Shown: positions 33,399 through 41,684 of the stretch, piece after piece
Numbering within the stretch: position 1 is the stretch's first letter
How the letters are laid out: the number at the start of each line of letters is the position of its first letter
Assembly (NCBI RefSeq): GCF_900177295.1
Contig: NZ_FWZX01000040.1
Location: 1-56,527, forward strand
From: Tistlia consotensis USBA 355
GTDB lineage: Bacteria; Pseudomonadota; Alphaproteobacteria; Kiloniellales; DSM-21159
Reading direction: 5' to 3'
Length of the DNA: 56,527 bases
Notes under the pieces: generated by a model
Databases searched by the model: none
Told to the model about the DNA's origin: nothing
What the model saw: the letters and a program-made list of their open reading frames with translations, nothing else
Translations under genes and position numbers: made by a program

Positions 33399-33516
33399 CT
33401 AGAGCGCGATCCGATCAGGTCGAATTGACCTGATCGGTGAATCGCCCTCTAGAATCATCTGATTAGAGACTGATTCACCGATCGCATCGCGGCGATGCGA
33501 TCGGATCAGGCTCTAG
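33399..33516. repeat. 118-bp palindromic MITE-like intergenic repeat
   Basis: The ends are inverted repeats (CTAGAGCGCGATCCGATC and the complement of GATCGGATCAGGCTCTAG, two mismatches). Inside are two perfect hairpins: CCGATCAGGTC-GAATT-GACCTGATCGG at 33411-33437 and GATCGCATCGC-G-GCGATGCGATC at 33480-33502. It starts four bases after the phosphorylase stop. The form is that of non-coding palindromic elements common between genes in alphaproteobacteria. Confidence 0.75.
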
Positions 33517-33668
33517 CTGGGCGCATCTCGCGGGCGTGCTGCGAACGGCGCTGCCGGATTCGGAAAGCTCGTTGATTTCGGATGGTCCGGCGGCCACTCT
33601 GCCTGCCTTTCACCTGCGGTGGTGACGGCAGAGCCGCCGCGGTCCTCTCGAGCCGCGAGTCCCGACCC

Positions 33669-34544
33669 ATGAATCAGAAAGCGGACGAGCTGCGCCGGCT
33701 GCTGGCCGGGGACGAGCTGCTCGTCATGCCCTGCTGCTTCGACGCGCTCTCGGCCAAGCTGATCGCGCAGGCAGGCTTCCCGCTGACCTTCATGTCGGGC
33801 TTCGCCGCCTCGGCCTCGCGGATCGGCGCGCCGGACCTCGGCCTGATGAGCTACGGCGAGGTCGTCGACCAGGCGCGGGCGATCTGCGAGGCCGTGGACA
33901 TCCCGGTGATCGGCGACGGCGACACCGGCTACGGCAACGCCATGAACGTGCGCCGCACGGTGCGCGGCTTCGCGCGTGCCGGCTGCGCGGCGGTGATGAT
34001 CGAGGACCAGCTGGCGCCCAAGCGCTGCGGCCACACGCCGGGCAAGGAAGTCGTGGGGCGCGACGAGGCCTTCGACCGGATCAGAGCGGCGGTCGACGCC
34101 CGCGCCGAGGACGACATCCTGATCCTGGCCCGCACCGACGCGCGCCATGAGCACGGCCTGTCGGAGGCCATCGAGCGCGCGGCCCGCTTCCACGAGCTGG
34201 GCGCCGACATCCTGTTCGTCGAGGCGCCGAAGAGCGAGGCCGAGATGCGCGAGATCTGCGCCGCGCTGCCCGGCCCCAAGATGGCGAACCTGCTCGAGGG
34301 TGGCGAGACGCCGACCCTGCCCCACGAGGTCCTCGCCGGGATCGGCTACCGCATCGCCGCCTATCCGCTGACCCTGATGGCCGCCGCGATGCAGGCGATG
34401 GTCGAGGCGCTGGCGGCCCTGAAGCAGGGGCCGGTCGGCCCGGAGCGGCTGATGGACTTCGCCGAGCTCAGGCGGCGCATCGGCTTCGAGGACTACTACG
34501 CGACCTCGGCCGCCTACCGCTCGTCGGTCCGGCGCATGGGCTGA
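33669..34544 (+). CDS. Isocitrate lyase/PEP mutase superfamily enzyme
   Basis: 291 residues from ATG 33669. The TIM-barrel motifs are VMPCCFDALSAKLIAQAGFP, the metal-binding PVIGDGDTGYGNAMNVRRTV, MIEDQLAPKRCGH (KRCGH holds the catalytic Cys of C-C lyases) and ILARTDARHEHGL. The family includes methylisocitrate lyase, 2,3-dimethylmalate lyase, oxaloacetate decarboxylase and carboxyphosphonoenolpyruvate mutase. The Cys-containing loop favours a lyase. No propionate or phosphonate genes lie nearby, so the substrate is open. Confidence 0.9.
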   Translation: MNQKADELRRLLAGDELLVMPCCFDALSAKLIAQAGFPLTFMSGFAASASRIGAPDLGLMSYGEVVDQARAICEAVDIPVIGDGDTGYGNAMNVRRTVRGFARAGCAAVMIEDQLAPKRCGHTPGKEVVGRDEAFDRIRAAVDARAEDDILILARTDARHEHGLSEAIERAARFHELGADILFVEAPKSEAEMREICAALPGPKMANLLEGGETPTLPHEVLAGIGYRIAAYPLTLMAAAMQAMVEALAALKQGPVGPERLMDFAELRRRIGFEDYYATSAAYRSSVRRMG

Positions 34545-34559
34545 CGCCGAGAGCCGGAC

Positions 34560-35252
34560 TCAGATCAGCCCCTTGGCCCGGAAGCTCGCATGGCCGCCGC
34601 GGGCGATCACGACGTGGTCGTGGAGCACGATGCCGAGCTTGGCCGCCGCCTCGGCCAGCTCGCGGGTCATCTCGATGTCGGCGCGGCTCGGCGTCGGGTC
34701 GCCGCTCGGGTGGTTGTGCACCAGGATCAGCGCCGAGGCGTTGAGCTCGAGGGCGCGCTTGACGACCTCGCGCGGGTAGACCGGGGTGTGGTCGACCGTG
34801 CCGCGCTGCTGGCGCTCGTCGGCGATCAGCTTGTTCTTGCGGTCGAGGAACAGCACGTGGAAGCACTCGACCGGCTCGTGGGCGAGGCGGATCGTCAGGT
34901 AGTCGAGCAGCCGGTCCCAGGAGCCGATGACCGGCTGCTCGCGCGCCTGCGCGTGGGCGAGACGCGCCGCGGCGACCGAGACGATGCGCAGCGCGCCGAT
35001 GCCGGCCTCGCCCAGGCCCTTGATCGCGCGCAGGCGGTCGGGCGGGGCGGTCAGCACGGCCGCCAGGTCGTTGTCAAACTGCCGCAGCAGCTCCTTGGCC
35101 AGGGGCTTGGTGTCGCCGCGCGGATTCCCGGCGGCGAGCAGCAGCTCCAGGATCTCGTAGTCGGCCAGCGTCTCCGCGCCGCCGTTCAGCAGGCGGTCGC
35201 GCACCCGGCTGCGGTGCTTCAGATAGTCGGGCTTGGTCTCGGCCTCGCCCAC
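34560..35252 (-). CDS. radC: RadC family JAB-domain protein
   Basis: 230 residues from GTG 35252, the only start that does not run into the map gene. The N-terminal helix-hairpin-helix (DRLRAIKGLGEAGIGALRIV) is followed by an MPN/JAB domain with the metal motif ILVHNHPSGDPTPSRADIEM (H-x-H...S...D). Although named after a radiation phenotype, no biochemical role is established for chromosomal RadC. It lies 17 bases after map on the same strand and is likely co-transcribed. No strong ribosome site was seen. Confidence 0.93.
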   Translation of the reverse strand: MGEAETKPDYLKHRSRVRDRLLNGGAETLADYEILELLLAAGNPRGDTKPLAKELLRQFDNDLAAVLTAPPDRLRAIKGLGEAGIGALRIVSVAAARLAHAQAREQPVIGSWDRLLDYLTIRLAHEPVECFHVLFLDRKNKLIADERQQRGTVDHTPVYPREVVKRALELNASALILVHNHPSGDPTPSRADIEMTRELAEAAAKLGIVLHDHVVIARGGHASFRAKGLI

Positions 35253-35269
35253 GGGACGGGCCGGGCGGC

Positions 35270-36091
35270 TCAGGCCGGGTAGGGCGGGCGGTCCCAGCCC
35301 TTGGGCGAAGCCGTGAAGACCTCGTAACCCTCGGCGGTGACGCCGATCGAGTGCTCGAACTGCGCCGAGAGCTGGCGGTCGCGGGTCACCGCCGTCCAGC
35401 CGTCGTCGAGCAGCTTCACCTGCCAGGTGCCGCTGTTCACCATCGGCTCGATGGTGAAGAACATGCCCTCGCGCAGGACCACGCCGGTGCCGGGCTTGCC
35501 GTAGTGCAGCACGCTGGGCGCGTCGTGGAAGACGCGGCCCAGGCCGTGGCCGCAGAAATCGCGCACGACCGAGAAGCGCTGCTTCTCGACGAAGGACTGG
35601 ATGGCGTGGCCGACGTCGCCGAGCGTGGCGCCCGGCCTGACCATCTCGATGCCGCGCCACATCGCCTCGAAGGTCACGTCGACGAGGCGCTTGGCCTTCA
35701 CCGGTACCCGGTCGCCGACGAAGAACATGCGGCTCGTGTCGCCGTGCCAGCCGTCGAGGATCACCGTGATGTCGATGTTCAGGATGTCGCCGTTGGCGAG
35801 GCGCTTCGACTCGCTGGGAATGCCGTGGCAGACGACGTGGTTGACCGAGGTGCAGATCGACTTCGGGAAGCCCCGGTAGCCGAGCGGCGCCGGCACCGCG
35901 CCGTGCTCGACGATGTAGTCGTGGCACAGCCGGTCGAGGGCCTCGGTGGTCACGCCCGGCTCGACGTGCGGCGTGATGAAGTCCAGCACCTCGGCGGCGA
36001 GGCGGCCGGCACGGCGCATGGCCTCGAACTCGTCGGCCGTGTGAAGCGTGATCCGCCGGGACTCCTGGAGGGCGGCGGCTTGATCCTGCAT
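35270..36091 (-). CDS. map: Methionine aminopeptidase, type I
   Basis: 273 residues, typical size. Metal ligands are visible: D in NIDITVILDGWHGDTSRMFF (two Asp, HGDTS), H in RDFCGHGLGRVFHDAP, E in FFTIEPMVNSG, and E in AQFEHSIGVT. The substrate-side His is in SVNHVVCHGIP. It removes the initiator Met from nascent proteins. The first residues MQDQAAALQESRR form a short N-terminal extension before the common core. radC follows closely, an arrangement seen in many alphaproteobacteria. Confidence 0.97.
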   Translation of the reverse strand: MQDQAAALQESRRITLHTADEFEAMRRAGRLAAEVLDFITPHVEPGVTTEALDRLCHDYIVEHGAVPAPLGYRGFPKSICTSVNHVVCHGIPSESKRLANGDILNIDITVILDGWHGDTSRMFFVGDRVPVKAKRLVDVTFEAMWRGIEMVRPGATLGDVGHAIQSFVEKQRFSVVRDFCGHGLGRVFHDAPSVLHYGKPGTGVVLREGMFFTIEPMVNSGTWQVKLLDDGWTAVTRDRQLSAQFEHSIGVTAEGYEVFTASPKGWDRPPYPA

Positions 36092-36285
36092 GGCACTTCT
36101 TTCCGAAAGAAACGACGCCAGCCACCGGCGCAGGTGACGCTCGGCGGCCCATGTGATCTGTCTAGTTTGCCACGGCTGGCCGCGTCTTCAAGCCTGGATG
36201 GCAGGACGGGACGCCATGCCGCCTGTCGCGCGGCGCGCCGCCGGGCGATCATGGCCGCCGCGCAGTGGCCGGCAGGAGGGAGCCG

Positions 36286-37134
36286 ATGGACTATCGCAGG
36301 GACTTCGTCGTCAGGCCGGGCATCGGCGTCCGCCTCGCCGACATCGACCCCGGCTTCACCGGCGGGCACAGGTCGCACGACAAGGCGAAGCCCGAGATCC
36401 GCCGGCACGTCGAGCGCATGGACGCGCTGCAGTACCTGCTCTACGCCGATGGCAGGCAGTCGCTGCTGGTCGTCCTGCAGGGCCTCGACGCGGCCGGCAA
36501 GGACGGCACGGTCCGCCACCTGTTCAGCGGCATGAACCCGCAGGGCGTCTCGGTCGCCTGCTTCAAGCAGCCGAGCCCGGAGGAACTGGCCCACGACTTC
36601 CTGTGGCGCGCCCACCGGCGGGCACCGGGGCGCGGCGAGGTGGTGATCTTCAACCGCTCGCACTACGAGGACGTCCTGGTCGTGCGCGTCCACGACCTGG
36701 TCCCCGAGGCCGTCTGGTCGCAGCGCTACGAGCTGATCAACGACTTCGAGCGAATGCTGACCCGGAACGGCACGCGCGTGCTGAAGTTCTATCTGCACAT
36801 CAGCCCCGAGGAGCAGCTGCGCCGCTTCAAGCAGCGGCTCGACGACCCGACGCGCCGCTGGAAGATCAGCGAGAGCGATTACACGGAGCGCGAGCGCTGG
36901 CCGCAGTACCTCGAGGCCTACGAGGAGGCGCTGGCCCGCACCAGCAGCGACTGGGCGCCCTGGTACGTCGTCCCGGCGAACCACAAGTGGTTCCGCAACC
37001 TGGCGATCTCGCAGATCCTGACGAAGACCATGGAGGAGCTCGACCTGAAGCTGCCGCCGACCGCCGTCGATCTCGCTGACATCCGCCGCCGCTACCACAA
37101 GGCGGCGGCGAAGCAGAAGAAGGCCCGCGGCTAG
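36286..37134 (+). CDS. ppk2: Polyphosphate kinase 2 family protein
   Basis: 282 residues from ATG 36286 with AGGAGGGAG 5 bases upstream. Walker A is VVLQGLDAAGKDGTVRHLFS, followed by GMNPQGVSVACFKQPSPEEL and Walker B-like GEVVIFNRSHYEDVLVVRVH. The lid residues are in RRFKQRLDDPTRRWK. PPK2 proteins move phosphate between polyphosphate and nucleotides. Length and the PSPEEL-HDFLWR motifs suggest the class III type, which can phosphorylate AMP and ADP, but class needs phylogeny. It is a single gene divergent from map. Confidence 0.93.
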   Translation: MDYRRDFVVRPGIGVRLADIDPGFTGGHRSHDKAKPEIRRHVERMDALQYLLYADGRQSLLVVLQGLDAAGKDGTVRHLFSGMNPQGVSVACFKQPSPEELAHDFLWRAHRRAPGRGEVVIFNRSHYEDVLVVRVHDLVPEAVWSQRYELINDFERMLTRNGTRVLKFYLHISPEEQLRRFKQRLDDPTRRWKISESDYTERERWPQYLEAYEEALARTSSDWAPWYVVPANHKWFRNLAISQILTKTMEELDLKLPPTAVDLADIRRRYHKAAAKQKKARG

Positions 37135-37150
37135 CCGCCCACGCCGCGGC

Positions 37151-37849
37151 TCACGACTCGAGGGCGAGCGGGCGGACCAGGGCGATGCCGTCGGTCGAGA
37201 CCTCGCAGGCCCAGCACAGCGCCTCGACGCCGCGGGCCCGGGCCTCGGCGAAGGCGCGGGCGTAGCCGGGGTCGAGGTCGGCGGCGAGTCGGAGGCGCTC
37301 GCAGTCGCCGCGCTGCACGACGTAGAGCATGACCGCGCGGGCGCCGGCCTCGACCGCTTCGGCCAGCTCGACCAGATGCTTGGCGCCGCGTGCCGTGACG
37401 CAGTCCGGGAACTCGGCCAGGCCGGCCTCGCGGCGCAGGTGGACGTTCTTGATCTCGATGTAGCAGGGCGGCCGGCCCGCCTCCTCGAGCAGCAGGTCGA
37501 TCCGGCTGTTGCGGCCGTAGCGGACCTCGCGGCGCAGGCTCGAATAGCCGGCGAGGGCCGGGATCAGGCCGCCGGCGATCGCCTCCTCGGCCAGGCGGTT
37601 CGGCCGGCCGGTGTTGATGCCGACCAGCGTGCCGTCGGCCTCGACCAGCTCCCAGGAGAAGGCGAGCTTGTTGCCGGGCCGCGCCGGCGCCAGCCAGACG
37701 CGGGAGCCGGGCTCGCGCAGTCCGAGCATGGCGCCCGGATTCGGGCAGTGCGCGGTGAGCTCCGTGCCGTCGGCCAGCACGACGTCGGCGAGGAAGCGCT
37801 TGTAGCGGCGCAGCAGGAGGGCTGCCACCAGGGGTTCGGCGAAGAGCAT
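37151..37849 (-). CDS. sfsA: SfsA family DNA-binding/sugar fermentation stimulation protein
   Basis: 232 residues from ATG 37849, matching the usual N-terminus ([20 protein letters not shown]); a GTG at 37891 is in frame but would add an atypical extension. Conserved parts are [47 protein letters not shown] and [11 protein letters not shown]. The fold has an OB-like N-terminal part and a nuclease-like C-terminal part (E-x-K in IEIKNV). E. coli SfsA affects maltose genes, but the mechanism remains unclear. It converges with ppk2. Confidence 0.93.
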   Translation of the reverse strand: MLFAEPLVAALLLRRYKRFLADVVLADGTELTAHCPNPGAMLGLREPGSRVWLAPARPGNKLAFSWELVEADGTLVGINTGRPNRLAEEAIAGGLIPALAGYSSLRREVRYGRNSRIDLLLEEAGRPPCYIEIKNVHLRREAGLAEFPDCVTARGAKHLVELAEAVEAGARAVMLYVVQRGDCERLRLAADLDPGYARAFAEARARGVEALCWACEVSTDGIALVRPLALES

Positions 37850-37968
37850 CGCCGGCTTGTTGGCACGGCCGTGCCGGGCCTGCAAGGCCACAGCCGAGCG
37901 CCTGCCGCGGGACGAGCGTCACAAATCCGCGCTTGTCCAAGCGGCGCGGGCGTTACAGGTTATCAGTC

Positions 37969-38415
37969 ATGCGCGCTGTCCTTACCCCGCTCCTCGCGAT
38001 CCTGCTCGTCGCCGGCCTGACGGCCTGCGCCGAACGCGGTCCGACCCGCCCGGCCGGCACTGCCGTGCCGCCGCCCTCCGCACCCGCGAAGGTGGCGCCG
38101 CCGCCCGGCGCCGCCGAACCGGCGGGCAGCGGCACCGCCCCTGCCGCAGCACCGGCCCCGGACACTGGGCAGGCTGCGCCGGCCAAGCCGGGCCAGCCGA
38201 GCGAGGAGGACGTCGCCGACTGCTATCGCTACGCCAAGGCGACGGTCGAGCACGACCGGCGCATCGAGCGCGACCGCGGCAGCTCGTTCGGCTTCGGCAG
38301 CCTGGGCTCGGACGTCGGCGCCATCTCGTCGCAGCTGTCCAGGGTCGGCGAGGGCTCGACCTTCGACCGGGCCTACGCCTCCTGCATGGCCGCCAAGGGC
38401 TACGGCAAGCAATGA
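37969..38415 (+). CDS. Putative small lipoprotein
   Basis: 148 residues. The lipoprotein signal MRAVLTPLLAILLVAGLTAC has a good lipobox (LTAC). A long Pro/Ala-rich linker (about 22-75) follows, then EEDVADCYRYAKATVEHDRR, a Ser/Gly patch (SSFGFGSLGSD) and a second Cys in YASCMAAKGYGKQ. The two mature Cys residues could form a disulfide in the periplasm. No family name comes to mind. Its stop overlaps the start of the next gene by four bases (ATGA), so translation is coupled. Confidence 0.8.
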   Translation: MRAVLTPLLAILLVAGLTACAERGPTRPAGTAVPPPSAPAKVAPPPGAAEPAGSGTAPAAAPAPDTGQAAPAKPGQPSEEDVADCYRYAKATVEHDRRIERDRGSSFGFGSLGSDVGAISSQLSRVGEGSTFDRAYASCMAAKGYGKQ

Positions 38416-39254
38416 CCGCGGCCGAGGCCGGGGCGCCGGGGGCGGCTGGAGAGGGCGCCGGCGAGCGCACCGTGACCGCCGGCGTGGTGATCATCGGCAA
38501 CGAGATCCTGTCCGGGCGGACCAAGGACGCCAACCTGGCCTTCCTCGGCGAGCGGCTGAACGCGCTCGGCGTGCGGCTGATGGAGGGCCGGGTCGTCGCC
38601 GACCTGGAGGCGGCGATCGTCGAGGCGGTCAACACGCTGCGCGCGCGCTACGACTACGTCTTCACGACCGGCGGCATCGGGCCGACCCACGACGACATCA
38701 CGGTCGACTGCGTCGCCGCCGCCTTCGGCCGGCCGGTCGTGGTGCACCCCGACGCGCGGCGCCTGCTCGAGGCGCACTACGGCGCCGACATCAACGAGGC
38801 GCGGATGCGCATGGCGCGCGCGCCCGAGGGCGCCTCTCTGGTCGACAACCCGGTGTCGATCGCGCCGGGGCTGAAGATCGAGAACGTCTATGTGCTGGCC
38901 GGCATCCCGCGCATCATGCAGGCGCAGTTCGACAGCCTGGCCCACGAGCTGGTCGGCGGCCGGCCGCTGCTGTCGCGCAGCTTCCCGGTGGCGGTGCCGG
39001 AATCGGTGATCGCGCCGGGCCTGACCGCGCTGCAGGCCCGCTTCTCGAAGGTCGAGATGGGCAGCTACCCCTTCCAGCGCGGCGGCCGCTTCGGCACCTC
39101 CCTGGTGCTGCGCGCGACCGATCCGGCCCTGCTCGACCAGGCCGAGGCGGAGCTGCAGCTGCTGCTGCAGGAGCTCCGGGCCGAGCGGCTGCCGGAGCCG
39201 ACCGCGCCCGGTGGGGCGGGCGCCGGGGCGGAAGCCGATGGCGAAACCGTCTGA
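38412..39254 (+). CDS. CinA-N/MoeA-like molybdopterin-binding domain protein
   Basis: 280 residues. After a low-complexity head, the MoCF-binding fold shows AGVVIIGNEILSGRTKDANL, VFTTGGIGPTHDDITVDCVA, and VLAGIPRIMQAQF. This is the N-terminal domain of CinA without the amidase (deamidase) domain, as in stand-alone YfaY/NMN-pyrophosphatase-like proteins. A role in NAD salvage or nucleotide clean-up is possible from the family. The C-terminal 25 residues are Ala/Gly-rich and overlap the next gene start (39238). Operon: lipoprotein, this gene, small membrane protein. Confidence 0.88.
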   Translation: MTAAEAGAPGAAGEGAGERTVTAGVVIIGNEILSGRTKDANLAFLGERLNALGVRLMEGRVVADLEAAIVEAVNTLRARYDYVFTTGGIGPTHDDITVDCVAAAFGRPVVVHPDARRLLEAHYGADINEARMRMARAPEGASLVDNPVSIAPGLKIENVYVLAGIPRIMQAQFDSLAHELVGGRPLLSRSFPVAVPESVIAPGLTALQARFSKVEMGSYPFQRGGRFGTSLVLRATDPALLDQAEAELQLLLQELRAERLPEPTAPGGAGAGAEADGETV

Positions 39255-39567
39255 GATCTGGAAGGCCCGGCTTCGCAGGGCCGGGATTCGCAGGCCCGGG
39301 ATTCGCAGGCAGGGCGCCGGCCGGCCCGAGAGCGGCGCGCAGCTGCTGCTCTACCTCGGTGGCCACCTGGTCGTCGGGCTGCTTGCCGCCGTGCTGTTCT
39401 GCGCCGCGCTGCTGGCCTTCGACCTGTTCGGGCTGCGCGGCCTGCTGCTCGGCGACGCCGAGGGCTGGCTGGCGGGCGGGCTGCTGCTGTTCGGCCTGGC
39501 CGTGACCTTCGGCTCGGTCGCCATGGGCATCGGCGTGATGGGCCTGGAGCGCGATCCGCGCGCCTGA
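39238..39567 (+). CDS. Small membrane protein
   Basis: 109 residues starting in the overlap with the previous gene (17 bases), with GCGGAAGCC before the ATG. Two hydrophobic helices (LVVGLLAAVLFCAALLAFDL and LAGGLLLFGLAVTFGSVAMG) follow a basic head. The head contains in-frame 15-bp tandem repeats giving AGIRR-PGIRR. The short C-terminus is hydrophilic. Function unknown; the repeat could vary in copy number among strains. Confidence 0.75.
   Translation: MAKPSEIWKARLRRAGIRRPGIRRQGAGRPESGAQLLLYLGGHLVVGLLAAVLFCAALLAFDLFGLRGLLLGDAEGWLAGGLLLFGLAVTFGSVAMGIGVMGLERDPRA
39281..39310. repeat. 15-bp tandem repeat inside the small membrane protein gene
   Basis: CCGGGATTCGCAGGC occurs twice in a row, preceded by a degenerate copy (CCCGGCTTCGCAGGG at 39266-39280). 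In frame, it adds five residues per unit. Confidence 0.9.
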
Positions 39568-39576
39568 CCCGCTGCG

Positions 39577-39615
39577 CCCCGCAGCCACGCACCCCGCAGC
39601 CACGCATCCCGCAGC
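39577..39615. repeat. 15-bp tandem repeat after the small membrane protein gene
   Basis: CCCCGCAGCCACGCA is repeated perfectly (39577-39591, 39592-39606), with a partial third copy TCCCGCAGC. It lies between convergent genes and starts 10 bases past the stop. Confidence 0.9.
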
Positions 39616-39637
39616 GGCCACGGCCCCGCTGCGCGGG

Positions 39638-40906
39638 TCAGGCCTTCCGGCTGCTCTGCGGCTCGTCGAGTGCCGAGCGGCCCGCCCTCTGCTCCTCGAG
39701 CGGCAGCAGCGCGTCGATGTAGTGGCCCTGGAACAGCTGGATACCGAGCTCCTGGCCCTGGCGCACGACCTCCTCGGTCTCGCAGCGGTGCAGGATCAGG
39801 TGCTGCAGGCCGACCCGCTCGACCGCGGCCCGGATCTCGGCGCGGCCCTTGCCTTCCACGGCGCCGCGCAGCTCGTCGTTCCAGACCAGCTTGACGAACT
39901 CCATGTCCAGGTGGGCGCGGTCGATCAGCGGCAGGCTGTGGCGGGTCACGCCGTCGAGGCACAGGCGGTAGCCCTGCTGGCGCGCCAGGTCGCGCGCGAA
40001 GCTGTAGGCGCGCAGGTCGGCATAGACGTCGGGCTGCTGCAGCTCGATGATGATCTTGCCGCGCACGCCGACCGGCAGGTCCGCGTCGAACGACAGGAAC
40101 GACGGGCTGAGCAGCGAGGCGACGTTGAGGTTGAGCGAGATGTAGCGGCCGAAGCGGCGGTCGCCGGCATGGCGCAGATAGGCCAGCATGCGCTTGTCCA
40201 GGATCTGGGTCAGATACTGGAACAGCAGGCGGTTCTGGGCCAGGTCCGTGTCCGGCGACAGCACCTTCTCGACCTCGCGGATCGAGGTGAAGAACTCGGT
40301 CAGCACGCGGCTCGGCCGCATGTTCTTGCCGATGGCGCAGACCGCCTGCTGGCGGACCAGCGAGGAGATGTCCGCCGAGTTGAGCGCGCGCTCCAGCTGG
40401 GCGAGGCCGCTGAGGTCGAGCTCCTGGCGCGGCTGGCGGCGCGTGCTCTGGGCCTCGATGCTGGCCCGGCTGAGCCGGCGCTGCTCCTCCTCGACCGCCA
40501 GCTGGCGGGCGTAGCTCAGGAACTCCTCGTAGTCGAGGCCGAGGTCGAACCAGCGCGCCAGGCCGTTGGCCTTGCGCATGCTGTCGGCCAGGGGATCGCC
40601 CTGGAGCAGGAAATCGACCTTCTCGACGGCCTTCTGCAGGGCCGTCGCCTCGCGCGCGAGGCCGATGAACACGACGTCGAAGTTGTCGAGCACGAAGAGC
40701 TCGCCCTGCAGGCCCTGGATGCCGGTCTCGAAGACCGAGACGGCGATGCGCATGTGCTGCGGCGGCGTCGAATCGGAGACCAGCTGCGACAGCCGCAGAT
40801 GCACGGCGAGACGGCCGTGCCGGCGCTTGGCCAAGCGTTGCACGCTCTCCAGCAGCAGCGTCGCCTGCCGGTTCTGCTGCAGTCCATAGCGGGCGGCGAT
40901 GTCCAT
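39638..40906 (-). CDS. Degenerate EAL-domain protein, probably non-catalytic
   Basis: 422 residues from ATG 40906, which follows GAGGAGGGAG; a TTG at 40945 is possible. The N-terminal 200 residues include a receiver-like stretch (ELFVLDNFDVVFIGLAREAT) and a coiled-coil region. The C-terminal 230 resemble an EAL barrel: NLNVASLLSPSFLSF, KIIIELQQPDVYAD, YRLCLDGVTRHSLPLIDRAH and IQLFQGHYIDALLP. The EAL signature itself, the DDFG loop and the K of the catalytic centre are missing, so it likely lacks c-di-GMP phosphodiesterase activity and may be a receptor or scaffold. A perfect CtrA box sits 67 bases upstream. Confidence 0.82.
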   Translation of the reverse strand: MDIAARYGLQQNRQATLLLESVQRLAKRRHGRLAVHLRLSQLVSDSTPPQHMRIAVSVFETGIQGLQGELFVLDNFDVVFIGLAREATALQKAVEKVDFLLQGDPLADSMRKANGLARWFDLGLDYEEFLSYARQLAVEEEQRRLSRASIEAQSTRRQPRQELDLSGLAQLERALNSADISSLVRQQAVCAIGKNMRPSRVLTEFFTSIREVEKVLSPDTDLAQNRLLFQYLTQILDKRMLAYLRHAGDRRFGRYISLNLNVASLLSPSFLSFDADLPVGVRGKIIIELQQPDVYADLRAYSFARDLARQQGYRLCLDGVTRHSLPLIDRAHLDMEFVKLVWNDELRGAVEGKGRAEIRAAVERVGLQHLILHRCETEEVVRQGQELGIQLFQGHYIDALLPLEEQRAGRSALDEPQSSRKA

Positions 40907-40972
40907 GCCTCGGCCGACTCCCTCCTCGGCGAAATGCGTTGGCAAACGTCGCTGAAGCTAGGGGGCCAGCGA

Positions 40973-40988
40973 TTAAGAAGCATTTAAC
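40973..40988 (-). promoter_or_regulatory. Perfect CtrA-type box upstream of the EAL-like gene
   Basis: TTAA-GAAGCAT-TTAAC matches the CtrA consensus TTAA-N7-TTAAC exactly. It lies 67 bases before the start at 40906. The inner bases plus flank (GAAGCATTTAACCG) are nearly repeated upstream of the PDC-MCP operon. Confidence 0.6.
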
Positions 40989-41026
40989 CGCAATGCCGCG
41001 GACCTGCAGGCGTCCGCGCCGGCCGC

Positions 41027-41497
41027 TCAGGACTGATCGAAGGCCTCGCGCAGGGCCTGGGCGGTCTCCGGCGCGACGTAGTAGACGCCGTCGACGATGG
41101 TCTGCTGGGTCTTGTCCCAGCGCGTCGCGTCGAAGTCCCACTGGATCAGCTGGGCCTTCTTCTCGGGATCGTCGACCATGCGCCGCAGCCGGGTCGCCAT
41201 GTCGCGCACGAAGCGGGTGGTGGTGCGCAGGTCCTTGGACTCGTCGACCGCCATCAGCTCCTTCATCTTGACCCGGCCGTTGCGGTTGGCGAACAGCGCG
41301 AGGCGTCGCTGCGCGTTGCCGGGCAGGCTGCGGACCAGGCGCGCGGCCTGCTCGTGGGTCAGCGGATAGGGTGCGCGCCAGCGCAGTTCGCTGTCTGGCG
41401 CGGGGGCGCCGGCGCCGCCGCCGAACAGCGCGAGCAGCTCCTGCTGGGCGGTCGCCGAAAGGCGTCGGAAGTCGCCGGCTTCGAGAACGATCTGCAT
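41027..41497 (-). CDS. Conserved-looking hypothetical protein
   Basis: 156 residues, no signal peptide or membrane helix. It begins MQIVLEAGDFRRLSATAQQE and carries PYPLTHEQAARLVRSLPG, a helical middle rich in Arg, and WDFDATRWDKTQQTIVDGVY near the end. The mix suggests a small alpha/beta cytoplasmic protein. I do not recognise the family. It precedes the EAL-like gene on the same strand with 120 bases between, but the CtrA box in that gap suggests separate control. Confidence 0.7.
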   Translation of the reverse strand: MQIVLEAGDFRRLSATAQQELLALFGGGAGAPAPDSELRWRAPYPLTHEQAARLVRSLPGNAQRRLALFANRNGRVKMKELMAVDESKDLRTTTRFVRDMATRLRRMVDDPEKKAQLIQWDFDATRWDKTQQTIVDGVYYVAPETAQALREAFDQS

Positions 41498-41684
41498 GGT
41501 CGTGGACGGTCCTCCTCACCGCGGCCGGTGGGGGTGTCTGCGCTGCGCCTTCGCGTCCGGCCGCTCGCCCCTCGATAGTACCACGAGGCCGGTCGGGACG
41601 CGTCAGCCTGAGAATCGTCCTGGCCTATTCGCGCCGTCGGCGCTAAGGCAGGCGGCACGTCCGGCCTCGAGGAAGCCCACGACC

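Noticed and set aside
39577-39615. Short tandem repeat as possible CRISPR
   Set aside because: Units are head to tail without spacers.
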